Source: Alphaproteobacteria bacterium | Lineage (GTDB): Bacteria > Pseudomonadota > Alphaproteobacteria > Micropepsales > Micropepsaceae | DNA: 64,000 nt | Direction of reading: 5' to 3' | Assembly: GCA_017308375.1 (NCBI GenBank) | Contig: JAFKEW010000063.1 | Span: forward strand, 1 to 64,000 | In this document: one piece after another, positions 47,559 through 55,283 of the stretch | Layout of the letters: every line of letters starts with the position of its first letter | Position numbering within the stretch: the stretch's first letter is position 1 | The notes under the pieces: model-generated | What the model saw: only the letters and a program-made list of their open reading frames with translations | Database searches by the model: none | Told to the model about the DNA's origin: nothing | Made by a program: the position numbers and the translations under genes

Positions 47559-48659
47559 ATGCGCCTGAAAACCTTTGTCGCCAACAGCATGAAAGAGGCG
47601 CTGGCCGACGTGCGCGCCGAGATGGGGCCGGACGCCATCATCATTTCCAGCCAGCGCGCCAAACATGGCGGCCTTCTGGTACGTGCCGCACTGGACGAGC
47701 CGGAGCAGGATGCCGCGCTGGAAGAAGCCACGCAAACCTTGCAGCAGGAGCAGCGGCAGGGCGAGGTTGGCGATCAGTCCGTGCCGCCCGTGATCCTGCC
47801 CGATCTGCAGGACAGTGTGCGCGAAAGCATGATCCGCCGCATTCGCGGTGAAGGCGGCAACCCAAGGCCCGCGCCACGCAATTTCAACCGTGCCGAATTG
47901 CTTTCCATTCTGCATCGCCACCGCGTACCGGAAGCACTGGCCCACGCCATTGCGGAGGCGGCGGAGAAATCCGGCCTTCCCGACATGACATTGGCACTCG
48001 CTGCCGCGCTCGACATGCGCATGCCGTCGGCCCCGTTCCACCCCAGCCAGATGAAAGCCATTCTGCTTTGCGGGCCGCATGGGGCTGGTAAATCCGCCGT
48101 TGCCGCCAAGATCGCAGCGCATGCCCGCCTTGCCGGGCGCGATGTGACACTGGTGGCGGCCGATGCCGATGGCGCCGGTGCCGTCGCCCGCCTTGAAACG
48201 TTCGCCAAACATCTCGACGCCAATTTCGTGGTCGCGGGCACGGCAGAAGCCTTGCCGCAGATCCTTGCCGAAGGCGCACGCGCCGATGCCGTAACCATCA
48301 TCGATACCGCCGGCTTCGACGTGCGCGATGACAAGGCGCGTACGGCGTTCGCGGCCCTTGCCGGTCTCGACGGGCTGGAGGTTGCCGGCGTGGTGCCCGC
48401 CACAATGGATGCCGAAGAAGCCGCCGAAACTGTAAACGCCCTGAAAAATGCGGGCGCCGGCCGCGTGATCGTCACGGGCGTTGACCTGGCACGGCGGCTG
48501 GGCGCGCTTCTGGCGGCGGCGACCAGGGGCGTACCGCTCGCCCATATCACACGCTCCGCCTTTGTGGCGGGCGGCCTTGAAACACTGACACCGCTATCGC
48601 TGGCACGGACTCTTCTGCAAGCGCACAGCCTCAATCCGGACCGGGGAAGCACACAATGA
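47559..48659 (+). CDS. flhF: FlhF-like SRP-type GTPase, divergent
   Basis: A 366-residue protein in the flhF position. The N-terminus MRLKTFVANSMKEALADVRA and MGPDAIIISSQR are FlhF-typical. The NG domain has P-loop GPHGAGKSAVAAK, G3 DTAGFD and a G4 region VTGVD instead of the usual TKLD. FlhF with FlhG sets flagellar position and number in polar flagellates. The altered G4 makes GTP specificity uncertain. Its stop overlaps the flhG start by four bases. Confidence 0.85.
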   Translation: MRLKTFVANSMKEALADVRAEMGPDAIIISSQRAKHGGLLVRAALDEPEQDAALEEATQTLQQEQRQGEVGDQSVPPVILPDLQDSVRESMIRRIRGEGGNPRPAPRNFNRAELLSILHRHRVPEALAHAIAEAAEKSGLPDMTLALAAALDMRMPSAPFHPSQMKAILLCGPHGAGKSAVAAKIAAHARLAGRDVTLVAADADGAGAVARLETFAKHLDANFVVAGTAEALPQILAEGARADAVTIIDTAGFDVRDDKARTAFAALAGLDGLEVAGVVPATMDAEEAAETVNALKNAGAGRVIVTGVDLARRLGALLAAATRGVPLAHITRSAFVAGGLETLTPLSLARTLLQAHSLNPDRGSTQ

Positions 48660-49474
48660 CATCGCTGAAAGACGCTTTCGGATTTCCGGTCGTGACCGCC
48701 ATCGGTTCCGGCAAAGGTGGAACCGGCAAAACCCTGATCGCGGTTTCGCTGGCGCAGGCGCTGGCGCATACGGGGGAGCGCGTGCTGCTCTGCGATGGCG
48801 ACCTCGGCCTTGCCAATGCCGCGCTGCATCTGGGCCTGAGCCACAGTGGCGATATGGCCGCCGTGTTGAGCGGGCGGACGACGGTCGAGAAAGCGACTGT
48901 TCCGGTCGCCGGCGGCGCAGGCGCGCGCGGCGGATTCGATCTTCTGGCCGCACCGGCCGGGTCGGGCGTGCTGGCTGATGCAGGCCAGCAGGGCGCACGG
49001 CAATTGCTGATCAGCCTGCGTATGACGGGTTACGACCGCGTGATCGTGGATCTGGCGGCTGGTGTCGATGCGATGGTGCTGTCCCTCGCGGCCGGTGCAG
49101 ATGAAAACCTGCTGGTGATGACACCCGACCCCGCGGCGCTGACCGATACCTATGCCTTTACCAAGCGCCTTGCGAAAATCGCCGTCGGGCGACGGCCATC
49201 ACTGCTGGTCAACATGGCGGTGGGTGAACAGGAAGGACGGCGCGCGTCAGGTGCCCTGATCGCATCGGCCAGAACATTCCTGAAACTGGAGCCGGACTAT
49301 CTCGGCTTCGTACCGCGCGATCCCCACGCCATGGTGGCGGTGAAACGGCAAACGCCGTTGATGACGCTCTATCCCCAATCGGCAGCGGCCAAAGCCATTT
49401 CGGATATTGCAGAGCGATTGAAGGCAAGGAGCAGCGCAGCCAAAGCCGCCGCGAAGCGTGCGCAGGCGCGATAG
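48656..49474 (+). CDS. flhG: MinD/ParA-like ATPase FlhG
   Basis: A 272-residue deviant-Walker ATPase: GSGKGGTGKT near residues 17-26, then LCDGDLGLANAALHLGL and a mid-protein VIVDLAAGVD. It lacks an obvious amphipathic C-terminal membrane helix but ends in a Lys/Ala/Arg-rich tail. Coupling to flhF indicates control of flagellar number or placement. It is the last gene of the long fliF-flhG run. Confidence 0.9.
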   Translation: MTSLKDAFGFPVVTAIGSGKGGTGKTLIAVSLAQALAHTGERVLLCDGDLGLANAALHLGLSHSGDMAAVLSGRTTVEKATVPVAGGAGARGGFDLLAAPAGSGVLADAGQQGARQLLISLRMTGYDRVIVDLAAGVDAMVLSLAAGADENLLVMTPDPAALTDTYAFTKRLAKIAVGRRPSLLVNMAVGEQEGRRASGALIASARTFLKLEPDYLGFVPRDPHAMVAVKRQTPLMTLYPQSAAAKAISDIAERLKARSSAAKAAAKRAQAR

Positions 49475-49490
49475 ACGGTAAGGCGAACGA

Positions 49491-49919
49491 TCAACCGCCC
49501 TTCTTGCGGCCGCCCTTGCCGGCATTGTCGATCGCGAAGCGGCCCGGCCCCTGCCCCACCACCAGCAGCAACGCAGCCATCAAAAGAACATCGCGGGCAA
49601 AAAGCTGGCGCGCCGCAGCCCGCAAAGCCGGATCGGCCATCGTCCAGAAATTGTGGATAAACAGGGCCACCAGCAACATGAACGCAAACAGCGCCATCGC
49701 CCCATGCTGGGTATGAAAACCGAGCACCAGCGATGCCACGCCCAGAAAAATCAGCAGCAACGCCAGCAGAAGCAGCAATTGCGGCACGGGAATCCGATGC
49801 TCCACCATCAAGGTCATGGTGCCGTGCCAATTGCCCGCATAATCAAGCGCCCGCGTCACCAGATACCACGCAATCGCAAGCCGCCCCAGTAGCGGCGCAA
49901 TTCGTTCCGCAAAAGACAT
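49491..49919 (-). CDS. DoxX-like membrane protein
   Basis: A 142-residue protein with four hydrophobic helices (about 10-25, 48-68, 72-94, 106-126) and a basic tail GKGGRKKGG. The helix layout, LGRLAIAWYLVTRAL start and RDVLLMAALLLVVGQGPGRF end suggest the DoxX/SURF4-like group. GGGAG precedes ATG 49919. It converges on flhG. Confidence 0.65.
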   Translation of the reverse strand: MSFAERIAPLLGRLAIAWYLVTRALDYAGNWHGTMTLMVEHRIPVPQLLLLLALLLIFLGVASLVLGFHTQHGAMALFAFMLLVALFIHNFWTMADPALRAAARQLFARDVLLMAALLLVVGQGPGRFAIDNAGKGGRKKGG

Positions 49920-49933
49920 GTCAAATCTCCCGC

Positions 49934-50209
49934 CTATCGCAATGCGAGGCGGCCGTCGGCCAATGGTGTGAGAACGGAAATAAGCAACGCGGCACAAAGC
50001 ATGGCGGCAAACCAGGTTTCACGCCGTGGCGACCCAAGGGGGCGGGCGACGACACTGAAAAGTGTCAGCGCAACACCGCCGGAGACCAGAATCCAGAACA
50101 TGAAATCGGCGAACAAGCCATAACGAAGGAGGCTGAACAAAGACGCGAGCGCAAGCAGCACAATGGCATACCGGCCAAACTGATCCGGCATTCCATCCTG
50201 CGGCGTCAT
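49934..50209 (-). CDS. Small membrane protein, hypothetical
   Basis: A 91-residue product with three hydrophobic stretches (FGRYAIVLLALASLFSLL, MFWILVSGGVALTLFSVV, WFAAMLCAALLISVL). ATG 50209 is preferred to GTG 50218. It lies 14 bases upstream of the DoxX-like gene, probably in one transcript. No family recognised. Confidence 0.6.
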   Translation of the reverse strand: MTPQDGMPDQFGRYAIVLLALASLFSLLRYGLFADFMFWILVSGGVALTLFSVVARPLGSPRRETWFAAMLCAALLISVLTPLADGRLALR

Positions 50210-50294
50210 TATCGCCACCCGCGCAGCCCCCGCGAATCACAGCCCGAATGTTCATTGTGTCACAGGCGGGCGGACCGCGAAATCCGGCTTGGGG

Positions 50295-50371
50295 ATCAGG
50301 CCTGCCGCAGGGCGTATTTTCTCAAGTGCCGCACAAGGGCCATTTCGTCGAGTTGGGCCTGGGCGCGGCGG
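50295..50371 (-). repeat. 77-bp direct repeat, distal copy (detached fliJ 3' end)
   Basis: This is base-for-base identical to 51285-51361. Read on the minus strand it encodes the last 24 residues of FliJ (RRAQAQLDEM through YALRQA) and the stop codon, but has no upstream fliJ body here. The two copies are 990 bases apart and bracket a methyltransferase gene. Confidence 0.97.
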
Positions 50372-50398
50372 CTCGGGCGAAGGCGGCTATCTCCCCTT

Positions 50399-51049
50399 TT
50401 ACAGCCTGCGTGCAACGACAATCTCGGACGCCAAAGCATAAGGCGTGACAATATTGCGATACTCGAGTTGCCATTGCCGCGCTTTCAGAAAAGGCGAAAT
50501 CTCAATGGGCCGACACCCGCCCACGATCCAGGGCGAAATCCTGTGCAACAAGCTCCACATGACCGTCACCGCCCGCGAGGCCGCCGTCGAGCCTTTGGTC
50601 AAGCTGACCAGGCCGATCTGTCCGCCGGGTCGCAAAAGCCGATGCGCTTCCTCCAGAAAGAGTCGTATATCAGTATCGGAAAGAAGGTCCATCACGAACG
50701 ACGAAACGAGGCAATCGAGTGCGCTATCGGGGCGGTCGATGCGGATCGTGCCATCCGATTGAAGGATTTCTGCCCGATCAGCAAAGCGCGCAAGCCGTTT
50801 TTGGGCCAATGCAACCATGACGCTACTTACATCGACGCCGACATAAGTCGCACCCTGCGGCAGTAGCGAAGTCAGCAGCTCTTCGGCAAATCGACCGGTG
50901 CCGCTTCCAAATTCACCGACGGCCTTGCAGGCTTCCAGATCGAGATGTCGTGCAAGATCGCGAAGCGGGGGGCCTTCAAAAAAGCCCTGCCTGTCGAGGC
51001 CCGCACCCAACACGTCGTAATAACGTTTTGCCTGATCGTGAGAAAGCAT
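50399..51049 (-). CDS. Class I SAM-dependent methyltransferase
   Basis: A 216-residue soluble enzyme. SAM motif I is VGEFGSGTGRFAEELL, motif II YVGVDVSSVMVALA, and the post-motif region has LDCLVSSFVMDLLSDTDI and EAHRLLRPGGQIGLVSLTKG, as in Methyltransf_11/UbiE-like enzymes. The substrate is unknown. It is co-directional with fliI-fliJ and sits between the two 77-bp copies of the fliJ end, which suggests insertion at that site. ATG 51049 is preferred to TTG 51064. Confidence 0.85.
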   Translation of the reverse strand: MLSHDQAKRYYDVLGAGLDRQGFFEGPPLRDLARHLDLEACKAVGEFGSGTGRFAEELLTSLLPQGATYVGVDVSSVMVALAQKRLARFADRAEILQSDGTIRIDRPDSALDCLVSSFVMDLLSDTDIRLFLEEAHRLLRPGGQIGLVSLTKGSTAASRAVTVMWSLLHRISPWIVGGCRPIEISPFLKARQWQLEYRNIVTPYALASEIVVARRL

Positions 51050-51284
51050 GTGTCCGCTTGCCAAGGTTCGTCACTCCTTCTCTCTGAGACATCATAGCGG
51101 CAACGGCATCATCGCGTCATGACGAAACCCCAGCGCAAAGGCGACCTGCCCAGAATCATCACGATCATGGCAGATGTCAGCCTCGAAGAACGCGATGGCA
51201 ATGCATCGAACGAGGTCGGAAATAGGCGCAGGGAGCGATGGGTAAAAAGCCGGCTGCTTATTCGCTACTCGCCATTCTCGCGCA
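51050..51284. other. Gene-free spacer between methyltransferase and fliJ
   Basis: This 235-base stretch lies inside the segment bracketed by the 77-bp repeats. An open plus-strand frame from 51119 runs through it but continues antisense to fliJ without family features. I see no promoter motif, terminator or gene; it may carry the methyltransferase promoter. Confidence 0.4.
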
Positions 51285-51361
51285 ATCAGGCCTGCCGCAG
51301 GGCGTATTTTCTCAAGTGCCGCACAAGGGCCATTTCGTCGAGTTGGGCCTGGGCGCGGCGG
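51285..51361 (-). repeat. 77-bp direct repeat, fliJ-attached copy
   Basis: The copy continuous with fliJ. It covers the last 24 codons, the stop and one further base, so the repeat edge falls almost exactly at the end of the fliJ coding region. Confidence 0.97.
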
Positions 51362-51714
51362 GCCTCGGCTTCCTGGGCACGGCGGTTCTGCTGCTCGGCA
51401 GCCAGTTCGAAACTCTTGAGATCCTGGAACGCGCTCGACAATGCGGATTGTGCGTCGGCGCGCTCCCGCTCCAGTTCTTTCAAAGTCACGCGCAGATTGT
51501 CGCGGCGGGTTTCGATCGAACGGACGAAGGACGGGAATGCAAGCCGGCCGATATCGGAATCATTGGCGCGCTGACGCTCGCGCGTCACGCTTTCATCCAG
51601 GTCCGCCATTTTGCGTTCAAGGTCTGCGTGCATGGCTTCCAGTGTCGCGATCTGGCGTTTCAGCTCATCGACGCGGAACCGTTTCACACGCAACATCGTA
51701 TCGGCGCGTTTCAT
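51286..51714 (-). CDS. fliJ: Flagellar export chaperone FliJ
   Basis: A 142-residue, almost wholly charged helical coiled-coil (RVDELKRQIATLEAMHADLE through EAEARRAQAQLDEM), as expected for FliJ, which fits into the FliI hexamer and carries chaperone duties. Start ATG overlaps the fliI stop as ATGA; Met7 is an alternative. The last 24 codons are duplicated 990 bases downstream. Confidence 0.88.
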   Translation of the reverse strand: MKRADTMLRVKRFRVDELKRQIATLEAMHADLERKMADLDESVTRERQRANDSDIGRLAFPSFVRSIETRRDNLRVTLKELERERADAQSALSSAFQDLKSFELAAEQQNRRAQEAEARRAQAQLDEMALVRHLRKYALRQA

Positions 51715-53048
51715 GTTCTACCCTCACCCATTGCCCCGCGCATAATGCCGTCGAGCGCGGTGTAGCCTTCTTCCAAAGTGGCCCGTTCCTCTTTCTTCTG
51801 TGCCAAAAAGGATTCGAGCTGCGGATAAACCTTGATGGCTCCATCCACTTCAACATTTGTGCCAACCTTGTATGCCCCAAGGCGGATCAGTTCGGCCATG
51901 TCTTCATAGATGGCCAATGGTGCACGGGCAGCGTTTACGATTGCTTGCTCTTCACCACTGTTACAGCCGGGCATCACCCGCGAGACCGATTTCAGCACGT
52001 TAATGGCCGGGAAACGCCCGCGCTCCGCAATGGCGCGTTCCAGCACGATATGGCCGTCCAGAATGCCGCGCACCGCATCGGCGACCGGTTCATTATGATC
52101 GTCGCCTTCCACCAGCACGGTGAAAAGACCGGTGATGGAGCCGGGGCGCCCATGAAGGCCGGGCCCCGCGCGCTCAAGAAGACGCGGAAGTTCCGCGAAT
52201 ACGGTGGGCGTGTAGCCCTTCGAGGCCGGTGGCTCGCCTGCGGACAACCCGATTTCACGTTGTGCCATTGCGAAACGGGTGACGCTGTCCATCAACAGAA
52301 GAACGTCCAGCCCCTCGTCACGCAGCTTCTCGGCAACCGCCATGGCGGCATAGGCCGACTGGCGGCGCACCAGTGCCGGTTCATCCGACGTGGCGGCGAT
52401 CACCACGCTGCGTTTCAGACCCTCTTCACCGAGGTCGTCCTCGATGAACTCTTTCAATTCGCGGCCGCGTTCGCCAACCAGCGCGATGACGATGGCATCG
52501 GCGGCCGTATTGCGGGCAAGCATGGCGAGCAGGGTCGATTTGCCGACGCCGGAGCCCGCGAAGATGCCCATGCGCTGCCCTTGCGCGCAGGTGACAAAAG
52601 CATTGAGCGCGCGAACACCGAGGTCGAGCTTGGCCCCCACCCGTGCGCGCGCCGCCGCCGGTGGCGGCGCAGCCCGGACGGGATAGGCAACCGCGCCTTG
52701 CGGCAGCGGCCCCTTGCCATCCGTCGGGCGGCCAAAAGCATCCAGCACCCGGCCAAGCCAGGCGCGGGACGGAAAAATCGTGGCGGGGCGGTCATCAAAC
52801 TCCGCCCGGGCGCCCAAAGTGACCCCGTCGATCATGCCAAGCGGCATGACAAGGGCCCGGCCATCGCGAAATCCCACCACCTGGCAGGGGATCTGGCGGC
52901 CGCCCGATCCGGTAAGGCGAACCTGCCCGCCAAGGCTGATCGCACCCGCCGCACCGGTGATTTCGACCGACAATCCCTCGATCCGGGCGACCCGGCCGAA
53001 CCGCCTAAGTGGCTGAATTGCCTCAATTTCTTCTAAGAGCGCCTGCAT
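51711..53048 (-). CDS. fliI: Flagellum-specific export ATPase
   Basis: A 445-residue F1-beta-like ATPase energising flagellar export. It has Walker A GSGVGKST, LVGERGRELKEFIEDDLGEE, Walker B VLLLMDSVTRFAMAQREIG, and GRPGSITGLFTVLVEGDDHN. ATG 53048 has GGAAGG six bases upstream and the typical N-terminus; GTG 53090 is less likely. It is divergent from ctrA, sharing a 249-base intergenic region. Confidence 0.96.
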   Translation of the reverse strand: MQALLEEIEAIQPLRRFGRVARIEGLSVEITGAAGAISLGGQVRLTGSGGRQIPCQVVGFRDGRALVMPLGMIDGVTLGARAEFDDRPATIFPSRAWLGRVLDAFGRPTDGKGPLPQGAVAYPVRAAPPPAAARARVGAKLDLGVRALNAFVTCAQGQRMGIFAGSGVGKSTLLAMLARNTAADAIVIALVGERGRELKEFIEDDLGEEGLKRSVVIAATSDEPALVRRQSAYAAMAVAEKLRDEGLDVLLLMDSVTRFAMAQREIGLSAGEPPASKGYTPTVFAELPRLLERAGPGLHGRPGSITGLFTVLVEGDDHNEPVADAVRGILDGHIVLERAIAERGRFPAINVLKSVSRVMPGCNSGEEQAIVNAARAPLAIYEDMAELIRLGAYKVGTNVEVDGAIKVYPQLESFLAQKKEERATLEEGYTALDGIMRGAMGEGRT

Positions 53049-53107
53049 AAGACCCTTCCGGCAGGCCAGGACCTGCCCCGCGAAAGACACATCTTGAGGC
53101 GAAGGAT

Positions 53108-53138
53108 TTAAGTGCGGGTAAACTTAACGAGATGAATC
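53108..53138. promoter_or_regulatory. Clustered TTAA motifs and a GANTC site upstream of ctrA and fliI
   Basis: TTAA-N7-TAAAC (53108-53123) is directly followed by TTAAC (53124-53128) and GAATC (53134-53138), a GANTC site for the CcrM-type methylase. More TTAA half-sites lie near 53173 and 53221. In Caulobacter, ctrA is autoregulated and one promoter is sensitive to GANTC methylation, so the arrangement is consistent with known control. It may also serve fliI-fliJ. Confidence 0.5.
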
Positions 53139-53297
53139 AATGGGATGCGCGGAAGAAGAATAATGCCGGTTAAGAGGCCTTCGCGTCACATGAAGGCTTT
53201 TCAAGATGGGAAAGCGGATGTTAACCATTCTCGCCTAGTGTTTTCCCATTCGGTAACCAAGCCGGCGGGGGTGCCGTGCGACCAAGGGGCCTGAGGA

Positions 53298-53990
53298 ATG
53301 CGTGTACTGCTGATCGAAGACGATAGCGCGATGGCGCGCAGTATCGAACTGATGCTGCGGAGCGAAGGATTCAACGTCTACACAACCGATCTCGGTGAAG
53401 AAGGTATCGATCTCGGTAAATTGTATGACTACGACATAGTCGTACTCGACCTGCAGTTGCCGGACATGAGCGGCTTCGAGGTTTTGAAGAGCCTGCGGCT
53501 TGCCAAGGTGCAGACGCCGGTGATGATCCTCTCCGGCAACGCCATTGTCGAGGCAAAGGTTCGCGCGCTGGGCTTTGGCGCCGACGATTATATGACCAAG
53601 CCGTTCCACAAGGATGAGCTGGTCGCCCGCATTCAGGCTGTGGTGCGCCGCTCCAAGGGCCATTCCCAGTCCGTCATCACCACCGGCAAGCTGACCGTCA
53701 ATCTGGACGCCAAGACGGTGGAGGTGGATGGCAGCCGCGTGCACCTGACCGGCAAGGAATATCAGATGCTGGAACTGCTCTCGCTGCGCAAGGGCACCAC
53801 GCTGACCAAGGAAATGTTCCTGAACCACCTTTACGGCGGGATGGACGAGCCGGAACTGAAGATCATCGACGTCTTCATCTGCAAGCTGCGCAAGAAACTC
53901 GCGGCGGCGACCAGCGGCGACAATTATATCGAGACCGTCTGGGGCCGCGGCTATGTGCTGCGCGATCCGGAGACCGAACAGGCCGCCTGA
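53298..53990 (+). CDS. ctrA: Cell-cycle response regulator CtrA
   Basis: A 230-residue OmpR-type regulator. The receiver has the acidic pair DD at 8-9, phosphoacceptor Asp51 in [16 protein letters not shown] and Lys101 in [15 protein letters not shown]. The winged-helix domain (about 125-225) has [37 protein letters not shown] and the conserved [13 protein letters not shown]. The protein ends in Ala-Ala, as does Caulobacter CtrA, whose C-terminal AA is needed for ClpXP proteolysis. Conserved residues and length leave little doubt. Confidence 0.98.
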   Translation: MRVLLIEDDSAMARSIELMLRSEGFNVYTTDLGEEGIDLGKLYDYDIVVLDLQLPDMSGFEVLKSLRLAKVQTPVMILSGNAIVEAKVRALGFGADDYMTKPFHKDELVARIQAVVRRSKGHSQSVITTGKLTVNLDAKTVEVDGSRVHLTGKEYQMLELLSLRKGTTLTKEMFLNHLYGGMDEPELKIIDVFICKLRKKLAAATSGDNYIETVWGRGYVLRDPETEQAA

Positions 53991-54006
53991 TCGAAGGGTG
54001 CGACGG

Positions 54007-54282
54007 GTGAGCGACACCCTGTTCGATATCCTGCTGATGGCCGGGCCACCCGGCTATCTCATCCTGCAGGCTGTTCTGCCGCCGTTTTATCGCGGCGGCT
54101 GGCGCAAGGCCGCACTGGTTCCCCTGATCGCGACCGTGCCGATCGCGCTGTGGTGCCTTGTGGCATTCACCCAGGAATCCAATCTCTGGCCGCTGCCCTT
54201 TCTGTTCTACGCGCCGCTTGCGTTTGCATATCTGACGGCATTGGCGCTGCTGCACGGAATGGTCCGCCTTGCCCGGGCCTAG
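54007..54282 (+). CDS. Small membrane protein, hypothetical
   Basis: A 91-residue product with three hydrophobic segments (LFDILLMAGPPGYLILQAVL, ALVPLIATVPIALWCLVAF, FLFYAPLAFAYLTALALL). GTG 54007 gives a clean N-terminus; the earlier ATG at 53953 would run through the ctrA 3' end with a basic non-family extension. It is 16 bases after ctrA and may be co-transcribed. No family recognised. Confidence 0.65.
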   Translation: MSDTLFDILLMAGPPGYLILQAVLPPFYRGGWRKAALVPLIATVPIALWCLVAFTQESNLWPLPFLFYAPLAFAYLTALALLHGMVRLARA

Positions 54283-54392
54283 CGGCCACAAAAACCCCTC
54301 AATTCCGCCATTGACGCAGACGCTGCCGCGGCCTCTATAAAGGTGAGGTCATGATCGCGTGCAAATCAGGCAAAGGGCACAGGTAACGGGCA

Positions 54393-55268
54393 ATGCAAAC
54401 GCTTTTCTCCATTGCCTGTAACCGCTGGGACCCCGAACCGGATGCGGTGCTGCAGGATGAAGCGATCACGGCACTTGAAGGGGGAAAGGTTCTCTTGCTT
54501 CCCCATCTCGCATTCCCGCTACCGCAATCCGAACAGGGGCTGCTGTCGCCTGAATTTCTGGGCGGCCACGCCAAGAATGTGAGCCTCGGCCCGGACGGGC
54601 AGATCAAGCACAGCGCGGGCGCGGATGAGCAGCGCGAAGCCCTGCGCCATCTGATGGAGCGCTTTGCCCGGCAGGCCACCACATTGGTGAGCAGCCTGTT
54701 TCCGCGTTACGCGGCCAGTCTGGAACGCGCCCGCACATCCTATCGCCCGGCGGAAATCGCGGGCCGCGCCTATTCGCCGATCAAGGACGACACCCGCCTG
54801 CATGTCGATGCGTTCCCGACACGCCCGATGCGGGGGCGGCGCATCCTCAGGCTGTTCAGCAACATCAATCCGCACGGCAAACCGCGCATCTGGCGCGTGG
54901 GCGAACCGTTCGAGGATATGGCACAGAAGATCCTGCCGCGGGTGCGTGAGCCCATCGTGCTGAAAAACTGGGTGCTGGCCGCGGTCCGGGCCACGCATGG
55001 CGTGAGAAGCCCATACGACAACCTGATGCTTGGCCTGCACGATCAGGCCAAGCTGGATGACGCCTATCAGAAAAACGCACCGCAGGCGGAAGTCAGCTTT
55101 CCCGCACAATCGACCTGGCTCTGTTTCACCGACCGGGTGATGCACGCAGCGATGGCGGGGCAATTCGTGCTGGAGCAGACCTTCCACCTGGACGTTGCAG
55201 CAATGGCTGCGCCGGAACGCGCGCCGATCAACGTGCTGGAGAAGATGGCGGGGCGTAAACTGGCGTAA
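54393..55268 (+). CDS. Kdo hydroxylase family protein
   Basis: A 291-residue protein resembling Kdo 3-hydroxylase (KdoO), a Fe(II)/2-oxoglutarate-type dioxygenase that converts Kdo of inner-core LPS to Ko. Supporting segments are SPIKDDTRLHVDAFPTRPMR, with a likely H-x-D metal pair, RLFSNINPHGKPRIWRVGEP, and a distal His in CFTDRVMHAAMAGQFVLEQT. No membrane helix is obvious. The neighbour is a broken ABC exporter gene rather than LPS core genes. Confidence 0.82.
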   Translation: MQTLFSIACNRWDPEPDAVLQDEAITALEGGKVLLLPHLAFPLPQSEQGLLSPEFLGGHAKNVSLGPDGQIKHSAGADEQREALRHLMERFARQATTLVSSLFPRYAASLERARTSYRPAEIAGRAYSPIKDDTRLHVDAFPTRPMRGRRILRLFSNINPHGKPRIWRVGEPFEDMAQKILPRVREPIVLKNWVLAAVRATHGVRSPYDNLMLGLHDQAKLDDAYQKNAPQAEVSFPAQSTWLCFTDRVMHAAMAGQFVLEQTFHLDVAAMAAPERAPINVLEKMAGRKLA

Positions 55269-55283
55269 GGCCGGGCAGCACTC

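Noticed and set aside
50372..51284. Search for an integrase, transposase or terminal inverted repeats in the duplicated segment
   Set aside because: Only the methyltransferase gene is present and the ends are direct, not inverted, repeats, so it is not called an insertion sequence.
51119..51765. Plus-strand frames through the 77-bp repeat and fliJ
   Set aside because: They run antisense to fliJ, and part of their shared sequence only reflects the duplicated fliJ end.
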